Shown: positions 49,335 to 59,676 of the stretch, one piece after another
Layout of the letters: every line of letters starts with the position of its first letter
How positions within the stretch are numbered: position 1 is the first letter of the stretch
Program-made: the position numbers and the translations under genes
Assembly: GCA_019748235.1 (NCBI GenBank)
Contig: JAIEPU010000072.1
Location: 1-64,000 of the forward strand
DNA: 64,000 bases
Source: a bacterium
GTDB lineage: Bacteria > Planctomycetota > Planctomycetia > Kolteriales > Kolteriaceae
Direction: 5' to 3'
Notes under the pieces: generated by a model
The model's database searches: none
Seen by the model: only the letters and a program-made list of their open reading frames with translations
What the model was told of the DNA's origin: nothing

Positions 49335-49896
49335 CTTTCAAGTTCGTGACGAAATTACGAAGCGTCTCTTCGTACACGGTGACGTCCCGTTCCGAGAACA
49401 AAACGAATCGTATTTCCTCGATAAGAGGGCTCTTCTCCATCAGGTGAATGTGAACAGTTTGGAATACCAGAGGAGCCGCGCGATGGATCGGAAATCCATA
49501 AACTCCCGTGCTGATAGACGGGAATGCGATCGTCCGCAAACCGTGATAGACCGCTAGATTGATCGACGAACGATAGGCATTTTGGAGGAGTCGATCGCAC
49601 TCTTCAGGAGCAGCATCATTCCAAATCGGCCCGACGGTATGAATGACGTTTTTTGCGAGGAGCTTACCAGCCGTTGTGATGACGGCCGTGCCGGTCGGGC
49701 AGCCCCCTTGAGCACCCCGAATCCGATCACACTCAGCCATGATGCTCGGACCGCCGGCTCGATGGATCGCTCCGTCAACGCCGCCGCCACCAACCAGTCT
49801 CTCGTTCGCTGCGTTGACGATGGCATCCACCGCTTGTTTCGTGATGTCACCCTGGACGATTTCAAGGGTAGTGATGCCCCAGCGAATCGAACGCAT
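49309..49896 (-). CDS. Macrodomain protein (O-acetyl-ADP-ribose deacetylase-like)
   Basis: VQGDITKQAVDAIVNAANERLVGGGGVDGAIHRAGG...AFPSISTGVYGFPIHRAA. Confidence 0.95.
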   Translation of the reverse strand: MRSIRWGITTLEIVQGDITKQAVDAIVNAANERLVGGGGVDGAIHRAGGPSIMAECDRIRGAQGGCPTGTAVITTAGKLLAKNVIHTVGPIWNDAAPEECDRLLQNAYRSSINLAVYHGLRTIAFPSISTGVYGFPIHRAAPLVFQTVHIHLMEKSPLIEEIRFVLFSERDVTVYEETLRNFVTNLKDDDDSIDS

Positions 49897-49931
49897 CACG
49901 ATTTCCTTTGCTCGCAGCAAATCGGATCACA

Positions 49932-51161
49932 TCAGGGCGTCGGAGCAATCTTCCAAAGGTGCTGATCGCTTCGAACGAAAAGTCCGTCGCTTCCGACTGC
50001 TGGAGAGCAGAGGATGGTTTCCCCCGTCTCGGGGTGCTCCTTCGAGGCGGACATCACGTTTTCTGAGACGAGCGTTCCCTTGTCACTTTCAAGCTTTACG
50101 ACAAATCCGATGCCGTCCTCACTAAATGCGTAAAGATGATCTCCGACGATCACCGGGGTGCTACTGAATCCTCCCTTGAGTCGTACTTTCCAAAGAGATT
50201 CCCCTGTTTTTGCATCAGCACACGTGAGGATCGCACTATTGATCGAGTAGAGTTTGCCGTCCAAGTAAATGGGACTGGGTGTGCCGGCACGGATTTTCTT
50301 ACTGTCCCAGAGGACTTCCGGCTGCTTTCCGCTGAGATCGAATTTGACGGCGGTGATTCCATCTCCTGGGACAAAGGCAGTGTTGTCGGAAATGGCGGCG
50401 GAGGGAATCGTCGAACAGTTCTTATCCAACTTCCAGACGACTTCTCCCGTTCTGGGACGACGCAGGAAGAGGCCATCATTCCCTTGCGTAATGATCAAGT
50501 CATCTGCCTTCGTTTTTCCACGAAGAGCAATCGGCGATGCCCACTGCGAAACCTTCGGCCGTGGTTCTCGCCAAAGATTCTCCCCCGTGTTCACATCGAT
50601 TCCGCCGAGGAAGGAATCACCCTCGTTTTCGACGCTGACGATCACCGCGTCATTAGCAATGACGGGAGACGCCGACATGCCGACGCTGTTACTCGCATTG
50701 GGATAGTCATGCGTCAACCCACGAAACCAAAGGACGTTCCCCGCGAGATCAAGGCAAGCGAGATCATTCGTCGAGTAGAAGGCGAGGATATGCTTTCCAT
50801 CGGTCGCGGGAGTCGGAGTCGCCATGCACATTTTCGGGTGGCACGACAGATTTCCCGTCGCCCAGAACTGTCGATGCCAAAGGGTTTTTCCCGTCTTGGC
50901 GTCGGTGGAAATGACATGAAGACGATCTCCCTTCGCACCGCTTGAAGCGGTGACGATGACCTGATCGTCCACGACGATGGGGCCGGACAGTCCGCGTCCG
51001 GGCAGGTCAACCGCCCACGCAACGTTCTTCTGCGCATTCCACTCAGTCGGCAATTTGGCTTCGCCGACGCTCGTCCCGCCTGGTCCTCGAAATTCCGTCC
51101 AATTGCCGGCGAACGTGGGGGCCGAAGCGAAAAGTGTCAAACAAACAATAAGTCGTCGCAT
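49932..51161 (-). CDS. Exported PQQ-binding-like beta-propeller protein
   Basis: Repeated DAKTGKTLWHRQF / TGENLWREP / TGEVVWKLD / TGESLWKVRL blades; signal peptide. Confidence 0.9.
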   Translation of the reverse strand: MRRLIVCLTLFASAPTFAGNWTEFRGPGGTSVGEAKLPTEWNAQKNVAWAVDLPGRGLSGPIVVDDQVIVTASSGAKGDRLHVISTDAKTGKTLWHRQFWATGNLSCHPKMCMATPTPATDGKHILAFYSTNDLACLDLAGNVLWFRGLTHDYPNASNSVGMSASPVIANDAVIVSVENEGDSFLGGIDVNTGENLWREPRPKVSQWASPIALRGKTKADDLIITQGNDGLFLRRPRTGEVVWKLDKNCSTIPSAAISDNTAFVPGDGITAVKFDLSGKQPEVLWDSKKIRAGTPSPIYLDGKLYSINSAILTCADAKTGESLWKVRLKGGFSSTPVIVGDHLYAFSEDGIGFVVKLESDKGTLVSENVMSASKEHPETGETILCSPAVGSDGLFVRSDQHLWKIAPTP

Positions 51162-52381
51162 TAGGGTCCCTCTTCCGTGGACGGAGTCGTTTCAACTTTG
51201 GGGCGATTCGAGGCAAGCACAGCCGTTCCTGATGGATCGCAAACGCGGAGACGGTAGCGCCAATCGACGGCCCATGACTCGGGTTGATTGTTCTGCATGC
51301 ACTTGAAAAGGATAACGTTCTCGCCCGCTTTCAAGTCAACGTCGAATGAGAACTGGTCGAAACTCTCACCGCTGTGGTACTCGTCACGACCGAAGATCGG
51401 CTTGCCGTTCACCCAGAGCTTCCATCCGTTCGGCGTGCCGAATCTGACATTGACTTTCCGAGCCTCCGGAAGATTAAAGACGGAGGCGCAATAGGCGACG
51501 ACATCCTTTTCCTGGGTGAAGGCTTTGTTCAGATTCACATAGCCTTTGTCATCGGCCGTGACGAAATCCTTCCAAGCGACTTCGCCGTTCTTTCCCTTAT
51601 ACTTTGCCGCAAAGTCGATCTTTTCCTCGGGAGGATAAACGGCACCGAAGCCCTTTCCTTCCGTGTTGTCGAAAGGCCCGATGACCTTCCAATTGAGAAC
51701 CAGACCGAGGTGAGCCGTCACATCGACTTTCTCACCAAGCTTGCCGAGTTTGTCGGCAATCTCTTTTACTTGATCCTCATCCACCGCGCCGGTCAGCGCC
51801 TTTTCTAAGATCGGTTTTGCTTCTTTTTCATTTCCCTTGGAGAGAACATCTTGAGCCTTCGTGAGCCAATAAGTGACGGCGTCACGACGGATTTCAGGGC
51901 TGGGATCGAGGAGCGAATTCGGAATCCATTTGTCTTTAACCGTGGGATCAGCCGCCACGAGGATCTCGTACGCAAGTCGTCGAGCGCGGGCATTGTGCGT
52001 TTGAGTACTCAAGAAGTTGGTGAGTTCATTTGTCGGTAGCGGGGTCTTGTCGCGAATCGATCGCTCGATGATCGCGTCGATCGCGGAACGAAGATAGTTC
52101 GCGGCGAGTGGATTCGCTTTGTCGAGAGCCGCGAGTAATTCTGGGACGGAGTAAGCATCTTGCGCGGCCAAATTCTGCCAAGCGGCTTTCGCTGCCGCGT
52201 TCCCTTTCCCTTCACTGTCCACCGCGAGAACGGCTTCCAAGTCCTTGCTGACGTTCGCTCGCTCCGCCGCCCAGGAGACGTGTGTATGCAAACAGGAAAG
52301 AGCCAAGGTGCAGGCGAAAAGATGTCCGTAGCGAATAATTCTCTTTGATGGGGCGTGCCGCACATTGTTCGACATCGTCAT
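51161..52381 (-). CDS. Exported hypothetical protein (HEAT-like N-term, jelly-roll-like C-term)
   Basis: Signal region; C-terminal WKLWVNGKPIFGRDEYHSGESFDQFSFDVDLKAGENVILFKCMQNN. Confidence 0.7.
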   Translation of the reverse strand: MTMSNNVRHAPSKRIIRYGHLFACTLALSCLHTHVSWAAERANVSKDLEAVLAVDSEGKGNAAAKAAWQNLAAQDAYSVPELLAALDKANPLAANYLRSAIDAIIERSIRDKTPLPTNELTNFLSTQTHNARARRLAYEILVAADPTVKDKWIPNSLLDPSPEIRRDAVTYWLTKAQDVLSKGNEKEAKPILEKALTGAVDEDQVKEIADKLGKLGEKVDVTAHLGLVLNWKVIGPFDNTEGKGFGAVYPPEEKIDFAAKYKGKNGEVAWKDFVTADDKGYVNLNKAFTQEKDVVAYCASVFNLPEARKVNVRFGTPNGWKLWVNGKPIFGRDEYHSGESFDQFSFDVDLKAGENVILFKCMQNNQPESWAVDWRYRLRVCDPSGTAVLASNRPKVETTPSTEEGP

Positions 52382-52575
52382 TCAGTCTCCTCTTCGAATC
52401 GTATCGCGCTCGGTTGAATGGGACCGAGGGCGATCCGTCCGTGGCGGTCTCTCTGTACCGCTCATTTCAGTCTCGCAAGTCGATCGCGGGGTATTCTAGC
52501 AGCATCCGTTCACCGATGCGACACCCCACTTGTGTGAATGATCAGTGACGGACGGCCAGTGCAAAAAGGGGAGCT

Positions 52576-53349
52576 TCACTGGGGCATTGACCGGCGCTGT
52601 CGTCCGGGGGTGATCGGGAAGTCGATGAGTTGGCTGCAAACTTCGGTGGTTCGATCAACGGCGGCTTTAAAGAACGCGGCTCCCAATTCCGGAGTCGCAT
52701 GACTGGGATAGCCAATCGCGCCGGGGCCGGTCATCTGCGAAAAGTCCCGAACCATCGTGAGTCCGCGAAGGGAAGAAGGGAGCGGATGATGATCATCCAC
52801 GATCTTCTCCCTTCGAACGAGTTCCGGCCGAAGGTGCATCATCATCGCTGTCTCGAATTCGCAGGCGTGTCCCATCGATTTCAGTGCACCGGTGGCTAAG
52901 CTGGCAAGTTCCTCAGACGCGAGATCCCAATAGCTCGCGGCGGAGAGGAGACGATCGGGGAACTGAGGCTGAAGTCGGCGTAGCGCCATCCGCATCGTGT
53001 CGGTGTTTCCCCCGTGCCCATTCAGAATCAGCACGCGCGTGAACTTGTCCTCGAGCAGACTCGTCACGATATCGACCACGATATCGACGTGATGATCGGC
53101 GGTCGCGGTGATCGTCGCGCCGAAAGGTTGATGATGGTCGCTCGCCCCTAGCCATTGGACGGGCAAGAGGAGGATCTTGCTCGGAAGGCTTTTCTCAACG
53201 GCCGCCGCCACATGGCCAACGAGAATCGAATCGGTGAACGTCGGCAAATGATGGCTGTGTTGCTCACAGGATCCAATCGGGACGAGGGCAAGGGTCGATC
53301 TTCGATCGATTCGCGCGACTTCTGGCCAAGTCATCTCTTCGAGCTTCAT
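52576..53349 (-). CDS. Creatininase family protein
   Basis: LALVPIGSCEQHSHHLPTFTDSILV...LILNGHGGNTDTMRMALR...MGHACEFETAMMM. Confidence 0.92.
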   Translation of the reverse strand: MKLEEMTWPEVARIDRRSTLALVPIGSCEQHSHHLPTFTDSILVGHVAAAVEKSLPSKILLLPVQWLGASDHHQPFGATITATADHHVDIVVDIVTSLLEDKFTRVLILNGHGGNTDTMRMALRRLQPQFPDRLLSAASYWDLASEELASLATGALKSMGHACEFETAMMMHLRPELVRREKIVDDHHPLPSSLRGLTMVRDFSQMTGPGAIGYPSHATPELGAAFFKAAVDRTTEVCSQLIDFPITPGRQRRSMPQ

Positions 53350-53381
53350 CGAGGTCCTCGCGAATGCACCAAGCTGCCCTA

Positions 53382-54122
53382 TCAACTCGCGTAAGCATCT
53401 TCCGGAAGAGACGCGTTGGAGTAGACGTTTTGCACGTCATCATTATCGTCCAGGGCATCGAGCAACTTCGCCACCCGCTTGGCGACGTCACCCTCGAGCG
53501 CGACTTGTGTTTCCGCGACGCGAGCGACATCGGATTGGGTTGGAGCGATGTTCTTTGCGGCGAGGGCGGCGGCAACTTGATCGAAGTTACTCGGATCGCA
53601 AAGGATGATGAAGTAATCGCCATCACGCTTGAAGTCGTCTGCTCCCGCTTCGAGAGCGAGTTCCATGACGGTGTCCTCGTCTTGTCCTTCCGCTTCGATG
53701 ATGAATTGGCCTTTACGTTGAAAGAGATACGCGACGCAGTTGGTACTGCCGAGGTTCCCTCCGTAGACGTCGAAAATCTTGCGAATGTCGCCGGCAGTGC
53801 GGTTGCGGTTATCGGTCAGGATTTCGCAAATGATCGCCACGCCGTTCGGACCATATCCTTCGTAGACGATTTCCTCGAGCGACTCAGACTGATCTTCTCC
53901 GGTCCCCTTCTTAATTGCTTTCTCAATCGTATCCTTCGGGAGCGACACTTCCTTTGCCTTGGCGATGGCAAAAGCGAGTTTGGCGTTCAGCTTGGGATCG
54001 CCGCCTCCTTGACGGGCGGCAATCGAGATCAATCGAGACAGCTTCGTGAAAATTCTGCTCCGCTTCGCATCAACGGCGGCTTTTCGGATCTTGACGTTCT
54101 TTGCATGGGAATGGCCGGCCAC
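53382..54122 (-). CDS. yebC: YebC/PmpR family protein
   Basis: MAGHSHAKNVKIRKAAVDAKRSRIFTKLSRLISIAARQGGGDPKLN...YEGYGPNGVAI...TDNRNRTAGDIR. Confidence 0.97.
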   Translation of the reverse strand: MAGHSHAKNVKIRKAAVDAKRSRIFTKLSRLISIAARQGGGDPKLNAKLAFAIAKAKEVSLPKDTIEKAIKKGTGEDQSESLEEIVYEGYGPNGVAIICEILTDNRNRTAGDIRKIFDVYGGNLGSTNCVAYLFQRKGQFIIEAEGQDEDTVMELALEAGADDFKRDGDYFIILCDPSNFDQVAAALAAKNIAPTQSDVARVAETQVALEGDVAKRVAKLLDALDDNDDVQNVYSNASLPEDAYAS

Positions 54123-54204
54123 TCAGTAACCTCTTCTTATTCTTGAACCGCGAATTAGAGACAGCATCGGTCGACAGGAAACAGAACCCGTCTCTCGGTC
54201 ATCC

Positions 54205-56442
54205 TCAACGAGAGGCGCCCGATGTCTCTCCTACCAGCATCTTCATTTTCTTTTCGATTTGCTCTCGCTGCTGTTTGGCTTTGTTCGTTCGGGTGTCCGA
54301 GAGTAATTCGATCGCGCGTTTCCAAGCTTTCTCCGCATCCTTGGGCTTCTGCACTTTTAAGTATGCATCTCCCAGGTGTTCGAAAATGACGGCGTCCTGC
54401 CCCGAAGTCGATTCGGAGGCCTGTTTCAAGCTTTTGACCGCCCCTTCAAAGTCGCCCCGTTTGAACTGCACCCAGCCCAAACTGTCTAAGTATGCAGGCT
54501 CGTCAGGCTTCAGATTCAGCGCCTTGCGAATCAGCGTTTCGGCCTTATCGAGATTCATGTCGTGCTCAGCCCAGGTGTAACCAAGGTCGTTACTCAGTGT
54601 GGCCGTGAATGCCGGAGGAAGATTGGGAGTGTTATCGAGTAACTCGAGCATGAGCTTCTCGAACTCGGCCATCTCTCCCTTTTGACCTAGGATCGTGGCG
54701 AGAAGGTATTTGGCGTACGTCCCTTGTACGTGATTGGGAAATTCGGTGATGGTGTCGCGGCAAATCTTGATGGCATCGTCAAACGCTTCCCGCTGAAGGA
54801 AAATACGAGCCAGCGCTAATCGCGCCGTAATTACCTCGTCATTTCCCTTGTGCTCCTTGGCGAAGTCTTCGAGCAATTGGGTCGCTTCGTCCCCTCGACC
54901 TAGCGATTCGAGAGCGCGGGCACGATATTCGAGGAAAAGGATCTTCTGACCGGGATTGGCCTTTTCCGCCTGCTCGGCAATTTTGACGACATCCTCGTGC
55001 CGGTGGGCGTCAGACAAGAGTTCGACGAGAGTAAAGTAGATCTGCCCATCCGCGGGGCGGGTCTTGTCGTTCAAGCAGCGATTGAGGAATTCGATCGCGA
55101 TGTCGGTGTTCTTTGCTTTGATCGCCATGTCGGCCACCAGGAACGACGCGAAGAAGTTGTCGGGACTGTCGGGCTTGATTTCACGCGCACATTCCGCCGT
55201 TTTGGCGACAAGTTCCGGGTCTTTCGAAATTGCCTCGATTTGGTCGGTCACGAGGTCCATGCGAGAAGCGGTTCGCACCGCTTGCGTCATGAGCTCGAGA
55301 AGCTTCTTCGGCTCGCCCATTTTGCGGTAAAGTTTGGCGGTCAGATCAAGGGATGAGGCACGGCCTCGCAACCGTCGAAGTTGTTGCTGCGCTTGTTCGT
55401 ATTCCCCCGCCTCGATCAATTGTTCGGCATAAAACTCGCCGAGAACTTGGTTGTCCCCATCCACTTCCATCCATCGTTCCAGTTGGCCGAGCAGGTCCTT
55501 CTTGCGACCGAGCTTATCGAGGACATCGGCATATTTCTGGAAGGCTTCACGATTTTGGGAGCCAAGCGCGATGAATGTTTCGAGCTCACGAGCCGCTCGC
55601 TCGTAGTCTCCCTGGTCGTACGCGATCTCCGCGATGACGACGGCGAGGCGCTTACCTTTCTCGTCCTTTTTGCGTGCATTGTCGAGAATCTCGACTGCTT
55701 CCTTGAACCGGCCGGTCTTCGCCAGAGCGCGAGAGAGCTGCTCGTAGTCCTGGAACTTCCGTCGTTCGAGCTGTTTCTTTGCGAATTCGCCGAGATCGTG
55801 TTTGTCGGGGTTCTCTGTGTATTCGAGGATATCTCGAAGCGGTTCGATCGCTTCCTCGACTCGTCCCAGCGTGGTCAGGTATTGAGCGAGATCGCTTCGA
55901 ATTTGCAGGAATTCGCGAGGATCTTCTTCTGCCACCCCTTTGATAGCACTCGCCTTTTTGAGCATCTCAACGGCTTCGGGAAGCTTTCCCGCCTGCGCTT
56001 GCAGCGTCGACAAGACATGCAGCAATTGATAGTCGTCGGGATCAAGCTCAAGTGATCGCCGACCGTAATCCAGAGCTGCCCGAGTGTCGCTAGCCTGAAG
56101 GGCAAGAGGCACGACTTCCTGAAGAGCTGTCAGATTCTTTGGATCGAGTTCGAGCACTTTTTCGAACGTTCGGCGAGCATTCAAATTCTGTCGCCGACTT
56201 ACCTGTCCAAGCCCGATGACAAGTAGCTTCTTGGCTTCGAGCTTCGCCTTTTCTTCGTCCGTGACGGGTGCGGCAGGAGTGAAGGGTTGAAGTGGATCCT
56301 CGGGAACGCCCGAACTGGGGATCGATAGAGTATCTGACTTTTTTTCCGGCTCATCGGCAATGGAAGGAGCAATCGCGATAAAGAGGAGTCCGAGAGACAC
56401 CCAAAGGGGTTGCCGAATGAAGCGTGAATTGGATGTCCCCAT
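54205..56442 (-). CDS. Exported tetratricopeptide-repeat protein
   Basis: Many TPR units, e.g. LGYTWAEHDMNLDKAETLIRKALNLKPDEPAYLDSLGWVQFKRGDFEGAVKSLKQA. Confidence 0.88.
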   Translation of the reverse strand: MGTSNSRFIRQPLWVSLGLLFIAIAPSIADEPEKKSDTLSIPSSGVPEDPLQPFTPAAPVTDEEKAKLEAKKLLVIGLGQVSRRQNLNARRTFEKVLELDPKNLTALQEVVPLALQASDTRAALDYGRRSLELDPDDYQLLHVLSTLQAQAGKLPEAVEMLKKASAIKGVAEEDPREFLQIRSDLAQYLTTLGRVEEAIEPLRDILEYTENPDKHDLGEFAKKQLERRKFQDYEQLSRALAKTGRFKEAVEILDNARKKDEKGKRLAVVIAEIAYDQGDYERAARELETFIALGSQNREAFQKYADVLDKLGRKKDLLGQLERWMEVDGDNQVLGEFYAEQLIEAGEYEQAQQQLRRLRGRASSLDLTAKLYRKMGEPKKLLELMTQAVRTASRMDLVTDQIEAISKDPELVAKTAECAREIKPDSPDNFFASFLVADMAIKAKNTDIAIEFLNRCLNDKTRPADGQIYFTLVELLSDAHRHEDVVKIAEQAEKANPGQKILFLEYRARALESLGRGDEATQLLEDFAKEHKGNDEVITARLALARIFLQREAFDDAIKICRDTITEFPNHVQGTYAKYLLATILGQKGEMAEFEKLMLELLDNTPNLPPAFTATLSNDLGYTWAEHDMNLDKAETLIRKALNLKPDEPAYLDSLGWVQFKRGDFEGAVKSLKQASESTSGQDAVIFEHLGDAYLKVQKPKDAEKAWKRAIELLSDTRTNKAKQQREQIEKKMKMLVGETSGASR

Positions 56443-56831
56443 AAAGTAATCCTCCGACTCCCTCGATTGAGGGAAGATGATGAACTCAAACTAGCAATAG
56501 AAGAGAACTTCCGCCAGTCGGGTCCTCGATCGTCGAATATCGGGCGGTGCGCCGACAGTACCTCGAATTGTATCAATATTTGATGGACCGGTGATCAGTA
56601 ATTGGCTTGTGACGCTCCGGGGCACTTCCACTCCGCCATCTGATTCGCTTCTTTCTTCAAAGCACGCGTCATTACTGTTACGATTCGAATCCAAGGGGTT
56701 GGGGCATCAAATCAAAAGTGGTTGGAAGACACTTCGCGGACTGATGGAAGCCCGTGAGGAAGTCTCACTCTTTTCATCACCCATCCCACGCCATTCTTCG
56801 TGCAGTGAAATCTCTCACGAGTCGATGATTC

Positions 56832-58550
56832 ATGACCAAATTGTCCGCGCCACCCTTGACGTCTGATCTCGCTCCACCGAGCGATGTAATTCTCGAGCGC
56901 ATTCCGGCGGGCTGCCTACCCCCTTGGGAAGTCGGGGAGTTGCCGACACCTCCCAAGTTGGAGTGGAATCTTCGTGGGATGATCGGTCCAGGCCTGCTGA
57001 TGGCGGGTGCCGCGATCGGGGGAGGCGAGTGGCTCATGGGCCCGGCCGTCACCGCGAATTACGGCGGGGCGATCATGTGGCTCGCGACGATCAGCATCGT
57101 CACGCAGGTCTTCTACAACCTTGAAGTCATGCGCTACGCGCTCTACTGTGGCGAGCCGATCTTCGTTGGATTCTTTCGGATGTTACCGGGCCCGAAATTC
57201 TGGGCGGCGTTTTATCTCTTCATCGACTTCTTCGGTCTTTGGCCCTATTTGGCGGCGAATGCAGCCGTCCCACTGTCGGCGGCCATTCTCGGCCATTTGC
57301 CAGGCGTTCCACCGACCCAGTATCAGACGAATGCAGAAGTCGCAGCTTGGTCAGGTATCGACGTTGCAACCATTGAGCAGATCCGCCTTGAGCCGAAGAA
57401 GTTCGGGAATGATGTGGGACTCACTCCTTATCCCGCTCCCATCGCCCAGAAAATGCAGAGTGAGCAGCGCCTGACGCGCTGGTCCGCGTACGGGATCTTC
57501 GTTGCCTCTTTCCTTCCCCTTGTCTTCGGAGGAAAGATCTACGTCGCGCTTCTTCGAATCATGGTGGTGAAGATCATTCTGGTGCTCGGATACTTGCTTT
57601 TTCTAGCGTGGATGCTCGTCCAATGGGACACAGCACTCGAAGTCTTCGCAGGCTTTGCTTTCCTCAGTAAGTCGTCAGGAGGAACCTGGGGATTCGGCTT
57701 ACCTCCGATAGGGTCCGGAGTGCCGATCGATTGGGCGTTGCTCGGAGCGTTTGCGGCGGTGGCGGGGCAGGGGGGAATGAACAACTCCCAATTCTCAAGC
57801 TATGTCCGCGATCGTGGATGGGGAATGGGAAGCAAGACCGGCGCGATCGCGAGCTTGGTCGGTGGGGAAGGAGTAACGCTCTCTCACGACGGCGTCGCAT
57901 TCGACGTGCATAAGACTCCGATCAGCAAATGGCGCGGATGGCTGAGCGTCGTACATCGAGATCAATGGGCGATCTGGCTCATCGGTTGCATCCTCGGAAT
58001 GGCGATTCCGTCCCTTATCTCCCTCCAGCTTCTCCGAGGACAATCCGTGAGTGGTAATGCCGTCGCGGCTGCCACCGCACAAGCGGTCATCAATCACACG
58101 GGTTCGACGATTTTCTGGTCGTTAACCCTTCTGTGCGGCTTTCTCGTTCTCGCCCCGAATCAGATTTCCGCGACTGATGGCCTGCTCAGGCGCTGGACTG
58201 ATGTCCTTTGGGCCGGGCATCCCAAACTTCGCGACATGCCGCACGATCGTGTTCGATTCGTCTACTTCACACTTCTGGCACTCTATTTCGTTTGGGGGCT
58301 CATCATCCTGGTTTGGATCGGCGATCAACCAATGTTGCTCATGAAAGCAAGTGGCGTCATCATGAATTTCATCCTCGGCTTTTCCGCGTTTCACACACTG
58401 GCGGTCAACCTGTTCCTCCTTCCAAAACCTCTCCGGCCTGGTTGGATTTCGCGAATCGGTCCGGTCGCATGTGGAGTATTCTTCATTGCGATCGCCGCCC
58501 TTGGAACGCCGAATGTCTGGGGAGAAATCACCAAGGCGATGGGGATGTAG
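56832..58550 (+). CDS. Nramp family divalent-metal transporter-like protein
   Basis: RGMIGPGLLMAGAAIGGGEWLMGPAVTANYGGAIMW and multiple TM helices. Confidence 0.82.
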   Translation: MTKLSAPPLTSDLAPPSDVILERIPAGCLPPWEVGELPTPPKLEWNLRGMIGPGLLMAGAAIGGGEWLMGPAVTANYGGAIMWLATISIVTQVFYNLEVMRYALYCGEPIFVGFFRMLPGPKFWAAFYLFIDFFGLWPYLAANAAVPLSAAILGHLPGVPPTQYQTNAEVAAWSGIDVATIEQIRLEPKKFGNDVGLTPYPAPIAQKMQSEQRLTRWSAYGIFVASFLPLVFGGKIYVALLRIMVVKIILVLGYLLFLAWMLVQWDTALEVFAGFAFLSKSSGGTWGFGLPPIGSGVPIDWALLGAFAAVAGQGGMNNSQFSSYVRDRGWGMGSKTGAIASLVGGEGVTLSHDGVAFDVHKTPISKWRGWLSVVHRDQWAIWLIGCILGMAIPSLISLQLLRGQSVSGNAVAAATAQAVINHTGSTIFWSLTLLCGFLVLAPNQISATDGLLRRWTDVLWAGHPKLRDMPHDRVRFVYFTLLALYFVWGLIILVWIGDQPMLLMKASGVIMNFILGFSAFHTLAVNLFLLPKPLRPGWISRIGPVACGVFFIAIAALGTPNVWGEITKAMGM

Positions 58551-58569
58551 CTGATGCGCGATCTTCATC

Positions 58570-58594
58570 ATCACGAATTCACGTAATTCGTGAT
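58570..58594. repeat. Perfect inverted repeat after Nramp-like gene
   Basis: ATCACGAATT-cacgt-AATTCGTGAT, 10-bp arms with 5-nt loop, no U tract. Confidence 0.6.
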
Positions 58595-58737
58595 TCACAA
58601 TGAATCTAACTCTGCATGACAAAGAAATATTCTCGCCTGTGTGACGCGGGAATCTTCGACTCGACCCCTTGGGCTGATAAAATTGACCATGCGGAATGAA
58701 GAGTCTCGTCCAGGTGAGTTGAAAAAGGGAATGGCTT

Positions 58738-59676
58738 GTGCCCAGGGAACCCATTCTCGAAGTTGAATCGCTCATCAAAGATTACGGACCCGTTCGAGCG
58801 CTCGACGGCGTCAGCTTCGCGGTTAGTGAAGGAGAGATGTTTGGCCTTCTGGGGCCGAACGGTGCAGGGAAAACCACCCTTCTTTCAATCATCTCATGTC
58901 TCATTCGATCGACCAGCGGCCGGGCGACGTTATTCGGCAAAGAGCTTTCCCCCAACAATCGATTGATTCGACAGCAGATCGGCATCGTGCCGCAAGAGTC
59001 GGCGCTTTATGACGACCTTTCGGCGCGAGAGAATCTCAGCTTTTTCGGCAAGCTGTACGGCATGGGAGGGGCTTCGCTACGTAAACGTATTGACGATGTC
59101 CTGCAAGCGATTGGCCTAGCTGACCGGGCGACGCGGCGCGTGGGGACATTTTCCGGCGGTATGAAGCGGCGGCTCAATCTTGGGGTCGCTATCATCCATG
59201 AGCCAAGGCTCCTTCTCTTGGATGAACCGACCACCGGCGTCGATCCCCAGTCTCGAAATCATCTCTTCGACGAGATTCGACGAATCAACCAAGCGGGCAT
59301 GGCGATCATTTACACGAGCCATTACGTCAGCGAGGTCGAATCGCTCTGCAATCGCGTGGCGATCATGGATCATGGTCGATTGATTGCCTGCGATGAACTC
59401 GATGTGTTGATGCAACATCTTCAAAGTGTGATCCGTTTCCGCGTCACCCCCGATCCGACGCCTCTGGTCAGTCGACTGGTCACGCGAGACGATATCGTCG
59501 TGCGCACCACGGAAGATAATGCCATCGAAATCGAATGTAACGAAATCAAGACGACGCTCATTCAAGTGATGACGCTGCTCAACGAACTGCAACTCGGTCT
59601 CGTTTCCCTCGAAACGGAGGAGCCGAGTCTCGAGCACGTTTTCCTACATTTGACGGGGAAGGCACTCCGTGATTGA
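58738..59676 (+). CDS. ABC transporter ATP-binding protein
   Basis: GLLGPNGAGKTTLLSII Walker A; FSGGMKRRLNLGVAIIHEPRLLLLDEPTTGVDP; GTG start. Confidence 0.96.
   Translation: MPREPILEVESLIKDYGPVRALDGVSFAVSEGEMFGLLGPNGAGKTTLLSIISCLIRSTSGRATLFGKELSPNNRLIRQQIGIVPQESALYDDLSARENLSFFGKLYGMGGASLRKRIDDVLQAIGLADRATRRVGTFSGGMKRRLNLGVAIIHEPRLLLLDEPTTGVDPQSRNHLFDEIRRINQAGMAIIYTSHYVSEVESLCNRVAIMDHGRLIACDELDVLMQHLQSVIRFRVTPDPTPLVSRLVTRDDIVVRTTEDNAIEIECNEIKTTLIQVMTLLNELQLGLVSLETEEPSLEHVFLHLTGKALRD

Noticed and set aside
53364-54146. 260-aa ORF on + strand
   Set aside because: Antisense shadow of yebC
55381-56055. 224-aa ORF on + strand
   Set aside because: Antisense to the TPR protein 54205-56442; no recognisable domain
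58122-58778. 218-aa ORF on - strand
   Set aside because: Mostly antisense to the Nramp-like gene; no domain signal
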